Origin: Plasmodiophora brassicae
Lineage: Eukaryota > Endomyxa: Phytomyxea > Phytomyxea > Plasmodiophorida
Length of the DNA stretch: 64,000 nt
Direction of reading: 5' to 3'
NCBI GenBank assembly: GCA_036867785.1
Contig: CP145413.1
Coordinates: 248,001 to 312,000, forward strand
In this document: positions 63,225 through 64,000 of the stretch, in pieces
How positions within the stretch are numbered: the stretch's first letter is position 1
Layout of the letters: each line of letters opens with the position of its first letter
Translations under genes and position numbers: made by a program
Notes under the pieces: model-generated
What the model was told of the DNA's origin: nothing
Seen by the model: only the letters and a program-made list of their open reading frames with translations
The model's database searches: none

Positions 63225-64000
63225 TCAGGCTGTGGACGTTGTCTGCGTTTCGACGCTTCTGGTGACGGTGAATGCCTCCCGTCCAGGGCGCGGTCTGACG
63301 GCGGGCGCGCGCCCTGGCTTGCGGCGCCATCCGCGTAGGTAGATGAAGGCAATCGAGTTCATCGCACCTCCCATGTTCACCGTGATCACCACGAGTAAGT
63401 CAACGTACGGGTTTCGCGTGCCCCCAGGAATAGCCAGAGACAGCACAACTAGGCACAGACGATCGCGACGTCAGTTGCCCTGTGCATTCGGCGGCGAGGG
63501 CGGGGCGACTCGGCCCTCACCTGAAAACCACTGGGCCAGGTACAAGGCAGCGAAGAGGTTGACGCGGTTTGCGCCTTTGACGACCTTGCGATCTTGGACG
63601 GACACGTGGCTCGGTTCATCCGCCGCCATGGACGCGGGCGCCCGGCCAGGAGGGTGGGCAACGTTCCTGTGGGCCACCGAGAACTTGCGGATGTGGAGGT
63701 GCACGGTGGTGGCAAAGTACGCCGTCAGCCCGAAGCACACGATGGCGGGCAGGTCCACGTAAACCAGCTGCACGACGACGTAGTTCGGGTGGGCCGCGTT
63801 CAGATAGATCCAGTAGCCGGACGGGCCGAACACGTCGAGCGGGACGCCAGCCCCGATCATGGGGGCGTTGACCGCGATAATCGCCAGCAGGAGGTAAACG
63901 TCGCAGCGACCAAGCGCCACCTTCTTCTCGTGTATCATCTGCAGGTACAGGGTCGCAGTGGTCATGACAACAACAACAGCTTGGGCGGCAATGAAGATCT
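63225..64000 (-). CDS. Seven-helix receptor, 3' part, cut by the window edge
   Basis: Two exons are visible: 64000-63521, open at the window edge, and 63448-63225, joined across a 72-base intron. Hydrophobic helices include AAQAVVVVMTTATLYLQMI, VYLLLAIIAVNAPMIGAG and QLVYVDLPAIVCFGLTAYFA. The long intracellular loop is basic with VQDRKVVKGANRV. The last two helices are LFAALYLAQWFSG joined to VVLSLAIP, and LLVVITVNMGGAMNSIAFIY. The final NSIAFIY followed by a basic patch (LRGWRRK) resembles the end of helix 7 in cAMP-receptor-like or Git3-like GPCRs. The family is not settled because the N-terminal half lies outside the window. The Ser/Thr-rich tail could be phosphorylated. Confidence 0.7.

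Noticed and set aside
1-64000. CRISPR arrays, bacterial operons, rRNA
   Set aside because: No spaced short repeats, no ribosome-binding-site-led gene chains and no rRNA-like sequence. Spliced eukaryotic genes fill the window.

Overview
The window is nuclear DNA from a eukaryote with a compact, mostly GC-rich genome. Almost every recognisable gene is cut by short introns of about 45 to 100 bases with GT...AG ends and, often, a CTAAC- or CTGAC-like branch site. Gene content (DENND4, SFSWAP, ZNHIT2, POLD4, VTA1, PA28-gamma, Dbl-type Rho GEFs, a class C GPCR) points to a unicellular relative of animals and fungi or a nearby amoeboid or flagellate lineage. The sequence alone does not fix the species. 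Nothing bacterial, organellar or CRISPR-like is present.

Layout. 1-8.8 kb: the start of a secreted protein (minus), a GPI-type DOMON protein, a DH-PH Rho GEF and a long unidentified multi-exon helical protein. 8.8-13.8 kb: PA28-gamma (minus) and three tandem MHYT receptor genes of exactly 337 codons each. 13.9-22.2 kb: an unrecognised 781-residue protein and a DENND4-type Rab GEF. 22.3-29.5 kb: a citrate synthase with a PTS2 peroxisomal signal, an inverted pair of decaying C2H2 zinc-finger copies, glucose-6-phosphate isomerase and a histidine-phosphatase (PGAM family) protein. 29.7-30.4 kb: LTR-retroelement fossils forming a perfect 155-bp inverted repeat. 30.5-39.3 kb: POLD4, an M50B-like membrane protease, ZNHIT2, a very tight minus-strand chain (JmjC/cupin oxygenase with a signal peptide, a small ORF, an SFSWAP-like splicing factor, a two-helix membrane protein) and MsrA. 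40.4-48.3 kb: a RING-TRAF protein, an ATP-grasp/SET fusion, a sequon-repeat secreted protein, VTA1 and a two-helix membrane protein. 48.7-59.8 kb: two intronless, nearly identical 1506-residue LamG/class C GPCR genes as arms of a 4,564-bp inverted repeat, with retroelement fossils and two perfect palindromes in the 1.94-kb spacer. 60.5-64 kb: a DH-PH-DH-PH Rho GEF and the 3' part of a seven-helix receptor.

Themes. The window is rich in signalling genes: three MHYT sensors, two class C GPCRs, another 7TM receptor, two Rho GEFs, a Rab GEF and a TRAF-like protein. It also carries repeated inverted duplications at several scales (4.6 kb, about 170 bp, 155 bp, and palindromes of 46 and 32 bp). The strongest leads are the MHYT trio, the GPCR palindrome with its one-sided divergence, the ATP-grasp/SET fusion and the signal-peptide JmjC oxygenase. 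Exon chains were traced by eye. Where I give exon coordinates, the coding lengths sum to a multiple of three.
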